Shown one piece after another: positions 10,788 through 20,416 of a DNA stretch of 64,000 bases. Every line of letters starts with the position of its first letter. Position 1 is the stretch's first letter. The stretch is from Clavaria fumosa (Eukaryota; Basidiomycota; Agaricomycetes; Agaricales; Clavariaceae). A program made the position numbers and the translations under genes. The DNA is taken from contig OX637799.1 in the NCBI GenBank assembly GCA_951802425.1, positions 1,178,001-1,242,000 on the forward strand, in the 5' to 3' direction. The notes beneath the pieces were generated by a model. It was not told where the DNA came from, ran no database searches, and worked only from the letters and a program-made list of their open reading frames with translations.

Positions 10788-11944
10788 TGTCAGGATCGCT
10801 TACATAAGCAGGCAAGAGAAGCCAGCAAAGGATTGGGAAAGAGTTGTGCTATGACATCATAGTTGGGACAGTGTTCATGTACGAACACCACATGATATTG
10901 GATGTGCACTGACATGCAATCCATATTTGTGAAGGAAAGGGAAAAACCCTTCAGGCTATGTCACCGAGTGAGGAAATGGAAGTGTTATGCCTCTGTGTAT
11001 TGGCAAAGAGTGTGCCGAGGAAGGAAGCTCCAAAGAGCTGACTACACTCAGGCCCCTGTGACAAGGGTGAGCCCTGGAAGGGGAGAGAGGCAAACCCCTC
11101 TGTAAAATTGAAAGACGATGCCTACCTCAAGGGCGGAGCCGTCGCCAAGTTTCTTGCATGTTGGTTAGTCCAAGGGGAGGTGGCAGATGTCGGGCGTATT
11201 GTCGGCAGTGATATTCACAGTCAACAGGGTTGTTGGTTCGCGTTACGTAGGGTGAGTAGGAAGCCAGTGTGGGAGAGTGACCAGGTCCAGAGATGGAGGT
11301 GGTGTTGGGCAGATTTGATACTATGTTACATCTCACGTAGCCGAGAGTCCTGGGCAGGCTAGCTGGGCAGGAGGACAAGTAAAGCAGTAATTCAAGAGTA
11401 TCAAATCTGGGGAATACACGCAGTCTATCTACCCATATTTATACTAGAGTCTGGTGATATGGTAATGGCTTAGTACAAGGGAGCAAAGTGAAAGATTCAA
11501 CAAGGGCCTTTGTAGGGAGGGAATGTAGGTATCCAGGAGATCGTCACGTGGTCACGACAGCAGCAGCGGGAAACGATGGTTGGTGGGGGGAAGGCGCAAC
11601 AAGGGAGCGAGGGGATAAGGTCGGCAAGGGAACGGGATAGCGGTAGCGAGGGGGAGAACAAGAGGGGTGCCGGATACGGTCTAATTTTGTGGGTGCTAAG
11701 ACGACAGCTGTCAGGGTTTGACAGGATGATGGCATCCCATGCTGGCATCCCATCACGAAAATGGGCCATCTCCTCAGTGATGGTCATGTGGTCTGTAGTC
11801 AGGCACTTACCAGCCACGTGACCACCGTCCTAGCTAGTCGCATGTGCGGAGTCCCAGATGTGTCTCATGACATCATCGCAGTGGTCACCTGACTATGTAC
11901 CATAACAATTTTACACTAATCAGCATAGATGAGAAGAGCACCCA
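10788..11944. other. Non-coding repeat-like stretch starting with an LTR-type end
   Basis: Begins TGTCAGGATCGCTTACATAAGC, which resembles the starts of the LTR of element I and of A/B, so an LTR boundary at 10789 is likely. The matching LTR end was not found. CACGTG motifs occur at 11545 and 11815. Short ORFs here have no recognisable content. Confidence 0.45.
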
Positions 11945-12390
11945 TTTAGAGAGGGAGAATTAGTCTACCTCTCAATGGAGAACCTAAATAGCTCATGCCC
12001 AAGTTTATTGGGCCTTACCCAATATGGTCATGTAGACCGGAATCATCCACATACAAGCTGGAGCTCCCTGACTTGCTAAAGTTGAGGAGAATCCACCCAA
12101 TGTTCCATGTCAGCTGGCTATGGCAACATGAGCCAAACAATGACATGTTGTTTCTGCATTGTGAAGTGAAAGTCTTTTATGACTTTGGAATGGATCTGAA
12201 GGAGGAATGGCTGGTTGATGCCATTATTGGCCATAGGTGGGAAGGACACCACCTAGAATGCAAGGTCCAATGGAACCTTGGGGATACAACTTGGGAGCCA
12301 TATATGGGAGTCAAAGAGCTAGCAGCTCTAGACCACTACCTTGAATTGCAAGGTGTGGAATTGTGGAGGGTACTGCCTAGGCGCCCTTGA
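11945..12390 (+). pseudogene. Second-family Ty3/gypsy integrase C-terminus with chromodomain-like end
   Basis: The frame starts with HPFREGELVYLSMENLN, shifts, and continues MPKFIGPYPI, LELPDLLKLRRIHPMFHVSW, EEWLVDAIIGHRW and VQWNLGDTTWEPY, ending at ELWRVLPRRP. This is the GPY/F module plus a chromo-like tail of a gypsy family distinct from A/B. One frameshift lies near 11990. The 5' portion is absent. Confidence 0.75.
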
Positions 12391-12544
12391 GTGGAGCATG
12401 GACAGAGCACCTGCATGGAGTAGTAAACGCAATCGAGCCAGACTGTGGGGTCGTTAGCCACAGTGATTGAGTCACATGGTGGCTCAGGTACAAAACCTTA
12501 AGAGGGTCTGCCCTCTTTTTCTCTCTTCTCCATCAGCCATAACC

Positions 12545-12793
12545 ATGGATGATCTGATGGGGGAGACCCCGTCTCCTTGTGCTACCTGCACTGCCACTGC
12601 TACCACCACTGTCCCTGGCCTTGTGCCAGGGAACTCATTGCCAATGAGCATCATCAGAACAGCTGGGTTGTCCCAGCCATTGTTGTTGCAAGGGGAGGAG
12701 GCCCAAGATCACATGATTCATGCGATCACTCACAGATCCTGGTGCCCTCAGTGCATTGGGTTCTGTTGTCACATCTTTGAGTCACTGTTGCAC
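12545..12793 (+). pseudogene. 5' part of an ORF split by element B
   Basis: ATG at 12545 opens MDDLMGETPSPCATC, a Thr/Ala-rich start, and runs in frame to the insertion site. When element B and one copy of TGCAC are ignored, the frame continues without a break at 17853. The product is not recognised. It resembles the repeat-associated ORFs common in basidiomycete genomes in having a disordered head and then a coiled coil. Confidence 0.5.
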
Positions 12794-13082
12794 TATCAGA
12801 CTGGGTCTCACACAACTTAGGGGTAAGGTCATGATGACAATACTAAGATAAGGGGAAAAGAGTACAAAAATGGAAACAATGTAGTATATATAGCGAGAGC
12901 TTCGGCATTTGCCAGCGTTCCCATGCTCGGACCTCTCGGATCACATGACATACCCAAGCCCAAGTCATGTGATCTCTCAATTACATAATCCTCCACCACA
13001 GGTCATGTGACCTTCCAACTATCTTCTCTAGTTTCTCCACAACTCCTGTTTTTTGGGATGGCTTAGGTAAGCAATCCTAACA
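12794..13082 (-). repeat. 3' LTR of element B (289 bp)
   Basis: Runs TATCAGACTGGG to AATCCTAACA on the plus strand, so TGTTAGGATT..TGATA on the element strand. It contains TATATATAG at about 12891. Compared with its partner it differs mainly at CpG, TpG or CpA positions, plus a GG/AT difference and a one-base indel. Confidence 0.95.
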
Positions 13083-13098
13083 TCACCCCCCTCTTAAG
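13083..13098 (-). other. Polypurine tract of element B
   Basis: Element-strand CTTAAGAGGGGGGTGA directly before the 3' LTR. It overlaps the pol stop codon (TAA). Confidence 0.7.
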
Positions 13099-15942
13099 GC
13101 TGGGCATCTTGACCAGCTAGCTTGGCCTTGTCAGGGTGGGCAAGGAAGAAGTCCCGGAGCAGCAGCGCTACATTGGTGAGGTTCCTACAGGGCTCCCAAG
13201 TGTTTTCCTCCACTGGGTATCCCAACCACTTCACCAAGTACTTCACCCCATGCCCCACCTTCTTGACATCAAGGATTGCTTCCACATCGTACTCCAGGTG
13301 GTCATCATCAATCGTGGTGGGGGGAGGCAGTGGAGGATTTTGGGAAGGGAAGGAGGGGGCAATGAAAGGGGTGAGCAACAGCTTGTTGAAGACATGGTGG
13401 ATGCACCATGCATGGGGGAGCTTGAGGTGGTATCCTCCTGGTCCCACCTTCTCCTCAACTGTGAAGGGGCCTGCTTGCTTGTTGTCAAGCTTTTTAGAGG
13501 GCTGGTCCATCTTTAGGTTCCTAGTGTCTAGCCAGACCAGATCTCCCTCAGAGTACTCCCAACTCAGGCGCTTCCCCTTATCATAGCTCTTCTTCATCAC
13601 TGCTGCTGCTTTCTCCATCGCCTCCTTGGCTGCTCTTCAGGACTCTGTGAGCTTAGCCATCCACTCGTCTGCTGCTGGGTTCACCTCTGAAGGGGGTGGA
13701 GTCCCCCATTCCAAGGGTGTCATCTGTAATTGAGGAAGAAAGGCATCTGTCCTGTTGCTGAGTGCTCATGATTGTTAAGAGCAAACTCTGCAGTGGACAA
13801 CCATTCAGCCCAGTCAGCCTGGAGATGGTCCACATAAGCCTGGAGATAGATCTCCATCTCCTGGTTCACCCATTCTGTCTGTCCGTCAGTCTGCAGATGA
13901 AAGGCTGTACTTGGATTTACCTTTACCCGAATCATGGAGTAGAACTCCTTCATGAAACGGGACACGAACTGGGAGCCTCGGTCACTCACAACCTTGTGAG
14001 GGACTCCATGGCCACAAAACACTCGATCCCAGAGGAGGCGCACTGCTCCAAGTCCTGTGAGGTCAAGCCGGATCACTTCAAGCAGTGTCCATTTTGTGAA
14101 CTTGTCAATGATGACAAGGATGGCATTATGTCCACAGGAGAGGGGGAGGGGACCAACTATGTCCCATGAGATCACCAACCAGGGACCATCGGGAACAGGG
14201 TGGGGGTGGAGTGGGGCAGCACACTTGGTACAGTCAGGCTTCATCCTCTGGCATGTCTCACACCCCTGGGCATACCGATCCACATCCTTCACCATGTCTG
14301 GCCACCAATAACCCTTCACCAGTGCTGCTCTCAACTTCCGGGGCCCAGGGTGTCCAGCAGCAGGGAGGTCATGCTCGAATTCGAGGACAGCCTCACGAGC
14401 TCCTAGGGGGACCCAAGTGACTATCCCCTTTTGCCAGAGTCCAGCACAATCTCGCATCCACTCGTCATCAAGCTCCTCCAGCTTCTGTATGTGTACCATG
14501 CTATTTTTCTGGAGTAGTATCTCCATTTCTGATGTGAACGACACACGGACTTCCGTTTTCAGGAAAACCTGCACCAGTGCATCCTCCTCCACCATCTCTC
14601 CATAGTCCGGTCTCTGGGAGAGTGCATCTGCCTTCGTATTTGACTTGCCAGTGCAATACTTTATCTCAAAGTCAAAGCACTGGAGCTCTCCAACCCAACG
14701 GACCTGCCTCGGTTTCAACTTCTGGGGCTTCCAGAAGTACTGGAGGTTTGCATGGTCCATCCAGATCTCAATCATCTCATCCACTCCAATGAGGTACACC
14801 CACCACTCATGAAGTGCCCGAATCATGGCCAAGAACTCCTTGTTGTACACATCATAGTTCTTCTCAGCTGCAGTGAGGGCCTTGGAGATATAGTCCATGA
14901 CTCTCCAGGTTCCATCTGTCTGCTGCTGCAAGAGCACTCCACCAGTCGCCAGGTTACTCACATCCATCTCTACCTTCCATCTCCCTTTGTCCTGAGGCAG
15001 AGCCAAGACCAGGGCTGATATGAGTGCCTGGCAGAGATCTTGGAAGGCTGCTTCCTCCTCCTCCTCCCATTTCCATGGAACATTCCCAGTCAGCTGGAAG
15101 AGTGGCTTTGCCCAGGCAGAAAGATTCGGGATGTGCTGGTGGAGGTAGTTCAACATCCCACTGAACCTCTGGACATCCTTCACATTCCTAGGACATGGCC
15201 AATCTCGGACTGCTGCACCCTTGGCTGGGTCATGCTCTAGCCAGTTGTGAGAGATCTTCATCCCCAGGAAGATGATCTCACTCTTCTCAAACTCGCCTTT
15301 ACTGAGTTTGAGACACAACCCATTCTCTCCAAACTTCCTCAAGACCTGATCCATCCAATACCAGTGTGTTGCCAAATCCTCTGCAAACACAATCACATCA
15401 TCCACATAAGCCTGGACATGTCCTCCCGCAATCTCCTCCCTCAACACATGATTCATGAAGTGCTGGAAGGTGGCAGGTGCATTCTGCAGTCCAAACCACA
15501 TGACAGCTGGTTTGAAGAGTCCACGGGGTGTCAGGAAGGCGCAGCGGTGCTGGTGCTCAGGCCAGACCTGCATAGACAGGAAACCTCCCTTCGCATCAAT
15601 CTTAGAGTAGATCAACACTCCTTTAAGCACATCCACTGTGTCTCGGATGTGGGGGAGGGGGTACTTGTCCTTGATCAGGTGTGCATTCAGCCTTGAGTAG
15701 TCGATAATTGGCTGCAGCTTGTCCTTCTCATGTTTGAGGAAGAAGGGGCTGGCATATGGGGATTTCAAGGGCCAGATTCATCCAGAAGCAAGCTGCTTGT
15801 CCACCTAATGGTTCATCTCCACCATCTCTGCCCTCGTCAGTGAGTATAGCTTGGAAGAGAGGTGCTCAGGGTCCTTTTTGAACTCGATCTTAATATCAAA
15901 GTCCGGTCAGGAGTGGGGAAGTTCATCCCACTTTGCTTCACT
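13094..15942 (-). pseudogene. Pol of element B (RT, RNase H, integrase, chromodomain)
   Basis: Two long frames (15768-13720 and 13618-13094). RT has the AYVDDVIVFAED active site. RNase H has VEMDVSNLATG where the family has ETDASN. Integrase has the HHCC finger, DKFTK and SDRGSQF. The chromodomain lies at about 13310-13130. Stops: TGA at the RT start (GGA-TGA-ATC, where A has CGA), TGA after NYR near 13720, and TGA near 13637. The protease-RT junction is in frame here, unlike element A. Confidence 0.92.
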
Positions 15943-16053
15943 AAAAACTGAAGGGTAGCAGCTGGGCCAATCAGGGGTAGGGCCAGAGTTGGGAAAACGG
16001 GTGTCCGGAATACTCGCGGATGCAAGGGTACTCATTTTTGGGGGTGCAGGGGC

Positions 16054-16407
16054 TCAAGGGGCTGGGGAACACTGTGGGGGGCAGCGGGTAAGGCTCAGCT
16101 CTGCCTTCTTCCAGTCAATGTCGGGGTTGTGTTGCTTGAGCCAGTCATGCCCAAGGATGACCTTCAGGAAGTGGATCCATTCACAATGGTCACCCATCAT
16201 CACCAGCAGCTCGATTCCATACCAGATTTTACCCTCTCTATTTTGTGACCCATCCACATTGTACATCATGATTGGGTTCAGCAGGGGAGATGGTTCCAGT
16301 CCTGCTCTTCTTTCCCACTCCAAGTCCATGAAGCAGTTGGTGCATCCTGAGTCGACAAGGGCCTTTGTCATAGCCCCCTTGCCAGTGCTGAGAGCCTCCA
16401 AGTGCAC
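16054..16407 (-). pseudogene. Protease region of element B
   Basis: Retropepsin-like domain: ALVDSGCTNCFMD carries the D-S-G active site, later VILGHDWLKQHNPDIDW. A methionine start is not needed because the domain is part of a polyprotein. Compared with A, a short segment after WIHFL is missing. A TGA separates it from the gag frame at 16423-16425, the same place as in A. Confidence 0.85.
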
Positions 16408-16422
16408 CTGGATGGCTAGCTC

Positions 16423-16980
16423 TCATGGCATGCATTTCCCCACTTCTGGCTGCACCATGGTTGGGCGCTCTGCCAGCCTCACTTCCTCCTTCACCTCAGC
16501 CCCAATTCGGGTATGTCTCCACTGCAAGATAGTATATCGGGGTATACTTGCATTGGGCACAGGGATGGAAAGGGGGCTGGCACAGTTCTTCTCCCCAGTG
16601 GGAGTCCTCAACTCCACTCGACAGACCAGTGTCTTGAACCTCACAAAGAACTCTGGTGCTGTCATGGCACCCTGTTTCAACCCAGCAATATCTGCAAGGG
16701 CTGTTGCATGGTCATTCGGGTCATCGAATGCTCGCTTCATCTCCTCCACAAACTCTGCCCAGGTTCCAGCCTCACCACTACCCAGGATCTCTTCCACCTT
16801 CATATTTGCCCATTCTGCAGCAAATCCATCTCCAACAATTTTGCTCAGAGCAAAGAGGACCTTCACCAGGTCCACAGCATAGGTAGTCGGGTTCGCCATA
16901 AACAGGAGGCGAAGGGATCAGAGGAATGTATGGAAGTTCCTTTTCTGCCCATCAAAGGGGGCAACAGCTAGGTCCAGCAT
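16423..16980 (-). pseudogene. Gag of element B, zinc knuckle deleted
   Basis: Capsid-type sequence: KVLFALSKIVGDGFAAEWA, then EEMKRAFDDPNDHATALAD and GAMTAPEFFVRF. After FKTLVCRVELRTPTGEK it jumps to the gag-protease linker of A, so about 500 bp with the zinc knuckle is gone. The deletion keeps the frame. The N-terminus lies before the first in-frame Met at 16899. Confidence 0.82.
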
Positions 16981-17545
16981 TCTATAGCACTGTAAAATAA
17001 AATTCCAGGCCTTTGGCACTCAGGATTTCTTCGATCTCTTAACAGTCCTGTCCTCTCAGGCTGCTCTTCTAGGTACTTATGTACCTATAGAACTCTTATT
17101 CTATGAAACTATTGCTAGTGTGGGGCCCAAATGGTGTCCCAGGTGGTCGCTCCACAACTCTTAATGAGTTGCCCATGCACCCTTCTGACAATGGTCACAG
17201 AGCAAGGGCCCTGTCCACTGGACCAGGAAACTACAGAAAGACTATGTAGAGGGCCTTTCCTTGCCCTGTACACTACACGATTCACTGGGAGGGGTATGGT
17301 GGCTGTAAAATAAAGTTCTGGGCCTTGGGCACTCGGTATCACTTGGGGAGGGTCACAGTAGACTTCCTCCAGGTCTGGTCACATGTATACACACACAGTA
17401 AAAATTTTGCATGGTCCTGTTACACACCATGGGCAGGGTAAAGAAGAAGAGGATGATAGGGGCTGAGCTGTGACAACATGTCACAGTTTGAGATTAAGGG
17501 TCCAGGCTAGCTGGGTTAGGACACGGGGCTAGGGCAGACAGGTGG
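16981..17545 (-). other. Leader region of element B
   Basis: About 565 bp between primer site and gag, matching the leader of element A (24840-25386) with minor indels. No ORF is supported. Confidence 0.65.
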
Positions 17546-17557
17546 ATCTTAGTATTA
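17546..17557 (-). other. Primer-binding site of element B, self-priming type
   Basis: Element-strand TAATACTAAGAT immediately after the 5' LTR. Eleven of these bases are the exact complement of ATCTTAGTATT inside the LTR (17603-17613). See finding. Confidence 0.7.
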
Positions 17558-17847
17558 TATCAGACTGGGTCTCACACAACTTAGGGGTAAGGTCATGATG
17601 ACAATACTAAGATAAGGGGAAAAGAGTACAAAAATGGAAATGACGTAGTATATATAGCGAGAGCTTCGGCATTTGCTGGTATTCCCATGCTTGGACCTCT
17701 CAGATCACGTGACATGCCCAAGCCCAAGTCATGTGATCTCTTGATTATGTAATCCTCCACCACAGGTCATGTGACCTTCCAACTATCTTCTCTAGTTTCT
17801 CCACAACTCCCTGTTTTTTGATATGGCTTAGGTAAGCAATCCTAACA
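17558..17847 (-). repeat. 5' LTR of element B (290 bp)
   Basis: Partner of 12794-13082. On the element strand it would carry promoter sequences: TCAYGTGA motifs, then TATATATAC. The predicted RNA start lies near 17613. Confidence 0.95.
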
Positions 17848-19709
17848 TGCACTCAGATGAAGCATTTCAGCAAACACTTAAGGAAGCACAGGAAAGTGCT
17901 AAGCACAAACTCGGGCCAGAGCTCAAGGTGATGCAGCACAAGCTGGAAGACTTGCATGAGGATAATGAGAAGGGCAGTGCCCTTTGCACAGGTCATTGGC
18001 AAAAGCTTGAAAAAGCTTATGATAATTTGGACAAGGTTGAAGAAGACCTTAGAGGGGCACAGGAGAAGATTCTCTCCTTGACAGAAAAGTTGGCAAGCAC
18101 CAATGAGGAACTTGCCACACTGTGAACCACAGCAAAGGGAAAGGGACCCAAAAGGGATCCCTTGGAGCAGGATCCAAAACAGGCCTGCACCACTGTCTCA
18201 TATGCAGACATAGTGCCGCCTATGGGGGACATTGACATCCCCATGAGTTTTGAAGAGGGATATCCCTCTTCCACCTGCTGGTGTCAGTCAGCAGAATCCT
18301 GATGCCTCACTGAGGCATAAACAAACTATTGCAGAGACAATTTTTGTGCCTCTGACAAGGGGTTACCCCTTTAATGCCCCCCGACCAGACAGAGCTTCAG
18401 ATGGCTACCCTTGGCCATCTGGGGTGTCCATGAAACCTGGCATATTCGTCGAGTTGAAGATGGTTGAGGAGGTGATTGCCCTCAACCAACAGGTGCATCA
18501 TGGAGTGCCTGATGGCAGTTATGATATGACTGCTGTGATGAAGATGTGATGGGCCATCAAGGAGGCCCAGAAGAATGCCACAGCAGCTAAGCCACCTACA
18601 CCAGTTGAGGACTGGCTGCTGAGGAGCTGGAGAGTTCCTGCCAGGGTCGAGAAATCGGCAGACCAAGTAGCCTGCCATCTGCAAGGGCAGATGTTGTGAG
18701 AGAGCAGAGGGATGGGCAAACCATCCCTGAGGGCAGGACCCTCAGAAGTCGCAGGAGGGGGAGCACCCTCCTATCTGTCATACCAGACATTGCCACTGGC
18801 AATGACAAGAGTAGTTGCACCTCCCATTAGGGAGTTCATAGAGGTTGGGGAGCTGTTGCTCCCCCAAGAGTTGTGGCTCTCCTTTGTAGGAGGCAAGGGG
18901 GAAATTCCCCCTATGAATCCAAAAGGCAACAGAGGCGCAGTGTCAGACCTGTGCTGCTATGTCAAGGAAATAAGGATGGGCAGATTGGCCATCCTTGGCA
19001 TTGATAAAGATGGGGACTCACCCCTGTCTTTTGCATGCAAGGTGGCCATCTGGTGCACCATATTGGCATGTGTGCCATCCTGGGCATGAATGTGGCACCC
19101 GTTCCTGGCCATGGCCATGGCCCTCTTTGTTTCAAAGGGGGCATACATGCAGGCCATCAAAGGGAGAGTCCTCCCTGTGCAATGGTCCAGACTCTGGACC
19201 ACAAAAATAATGCCAATGGTCACACAGACGATTGAGGCATTTGCTGACTCTGGAGTCTCCATTGAAGAAATGGAGCTCTGGGATGAATTCGTACTCACAT
19301 GCCCATGCAAGTATGTGCAAAAGGGGAATGCCCCCTTGGACGATGACATCCAGCTAGCACTGGCTGAATGGGAGAAGCCTCCCATACCCCCCCGAATGTA
19401 TGCACTGCTAGAGTGCATAGGGTGTGGTGCACATTTGTGCTGCCTCCGGAGAGGACGGGGGATGAATGGAGGGGCAACATGCCCCTGGAAGATGGCAGAA
19501 GTACATCCACTGTCCAAAACCCCCTAGGGTTGCCTATTGGGGGTTTAACAATATCCCAAACAGAGGGTGTGGGGCCCTCTCAAAAACAAAGAAAGAAAGC
19601 AGCTAGGTCATCAGCCACTAAGGCTGCAAAGAGGCCTGTGGTGTCATCGCCTGACTGGAGTGACGATGAGGGTGAGCCACCATGCGACTACAAGCAGGGC
19701 TCAGACTAA
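17848..19709 (+). pseudogene. 3' part of the ORF split by element B, with several stops
   Basis: Continues the frame of 12545-12793: HSDEAFQQTLKEAQESAKHK and a strongly predicted coiled coil to NEELATL, then a TGA at 18123. Later frames (18250-18549, 18712-19089, 19090-19527, 19368-19709) follow one another and look like one protein broken by stops and shifts. Recognisable stretches include GYPFNAPRPDRASDGYPWPS and PLDDDIQLALAEWEKPPIPP. No domain was recognised. Probably a decayed transposon-associated gene rather than a host gene. Confidence 0.5.
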
Positions 19710-20112
19710 GTGTCCAAGCCTTTTAAAAATGGCCTACCCCACAGGACAAGACAGCGGCACCTGGGGCACCCCCCACCAGGGCATGCCACTCATGACACAC
19801 TGTCCAACTGGGGGCAGGTCATGCAGACCACCAGGCCAGACCCGTCAGCACCAGGTGAAGGCCCCAGGAGGGGATTGCGCCCAGTGACATGGTGACAACC
19901 CTGCCCAAGGGGACATGCCCCTTTAATAGTATTATATGATCCTGCTTGTCGTCCCATGCTGCCCACACATCATCTCTGGTTAGGGGCCTCTCTGGTGGGG
20001 GAGGGTGTAAGGCCCCAGGCCTTCTATATTTCTGATTACTTAATCTACATACCATATTTAGTTCAATAAGCATAGCTGCTTGGCTATGCTTACATCAGTG
20101 GCCCTTTGGAGG
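19710..20112. other. Repeat-derived gap before element A
   Basis: About 400 bp with only short shadow ORFs. It ends with the left target duplication GGAGG (20108-20112). Confidence 0.5.
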
Positions 20113-20400
20113 TATCAGACTGGGTCTCACACAACTTAAGCATAAGGTCATGACAACAATACTAAGATAAGGGGAAAAGGGTACAAGAATGGAAAAGATG
20201 TAGTATATATAGTGAACGCTTCGGCATTTGCCGGCATTCCCATGCTCGGACCTCTTGGATCACGTGACGCGCCCAGGCCCAAGTCATGTGATCTCCCGAT
20301 TATGTAATCCTCCACCACAGGTCATGTGACCTTCCAACAATCTTCTCTAATTTCTCCACAACTCCTCCTTTTGGGATGGCTTAGGTAAGCAATCCTAACA
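20113..20400 (-). repeat. 3' LTR of element A (288 bp)
   Basis: Plus-strand TATCAGACTGGG to AATCCTAACA. It holds TATATATAG at about 20210 and TCACGTGA at 20260. Confidence 0.96.
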
Positions 20401-20416
20401 TCACCCCCCTCTTAAG
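20401..20416 (-). other. Polypurine tract of element A
   Basis: Element-strand CTTAAGAGGGGGGTGA directly before TGTTAGG of the 3' LTR. The pol stop TAA lies inside it. Confidence 0.72.

Larger units (their letters stand above)
12794..17847 (-). mobile_element. Ty3/gypsy element B (chromodomain, Tf1/sushi-like), 5054 bp
   Basis: Complete LTR-to-LTR element on the minus strand. LTRs are 12794-13082 and 17558-17847, flanked by a perfect 5-bp target duplication TGCAC (12789-12793 and 17848-17852). Minus-strand order: 5' LTR, primer site, leader, gag, protease, RT, RNase H, integrase, chromodomain, polypurine tract, 3' LTR. It is about 520 bp shorter than element A, mainly because the gag C-terminus with zinc knuckle is deleted. 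Several TGA stops replace arginine codons seen in A. Non-autonomous. Confidence 0.95.
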
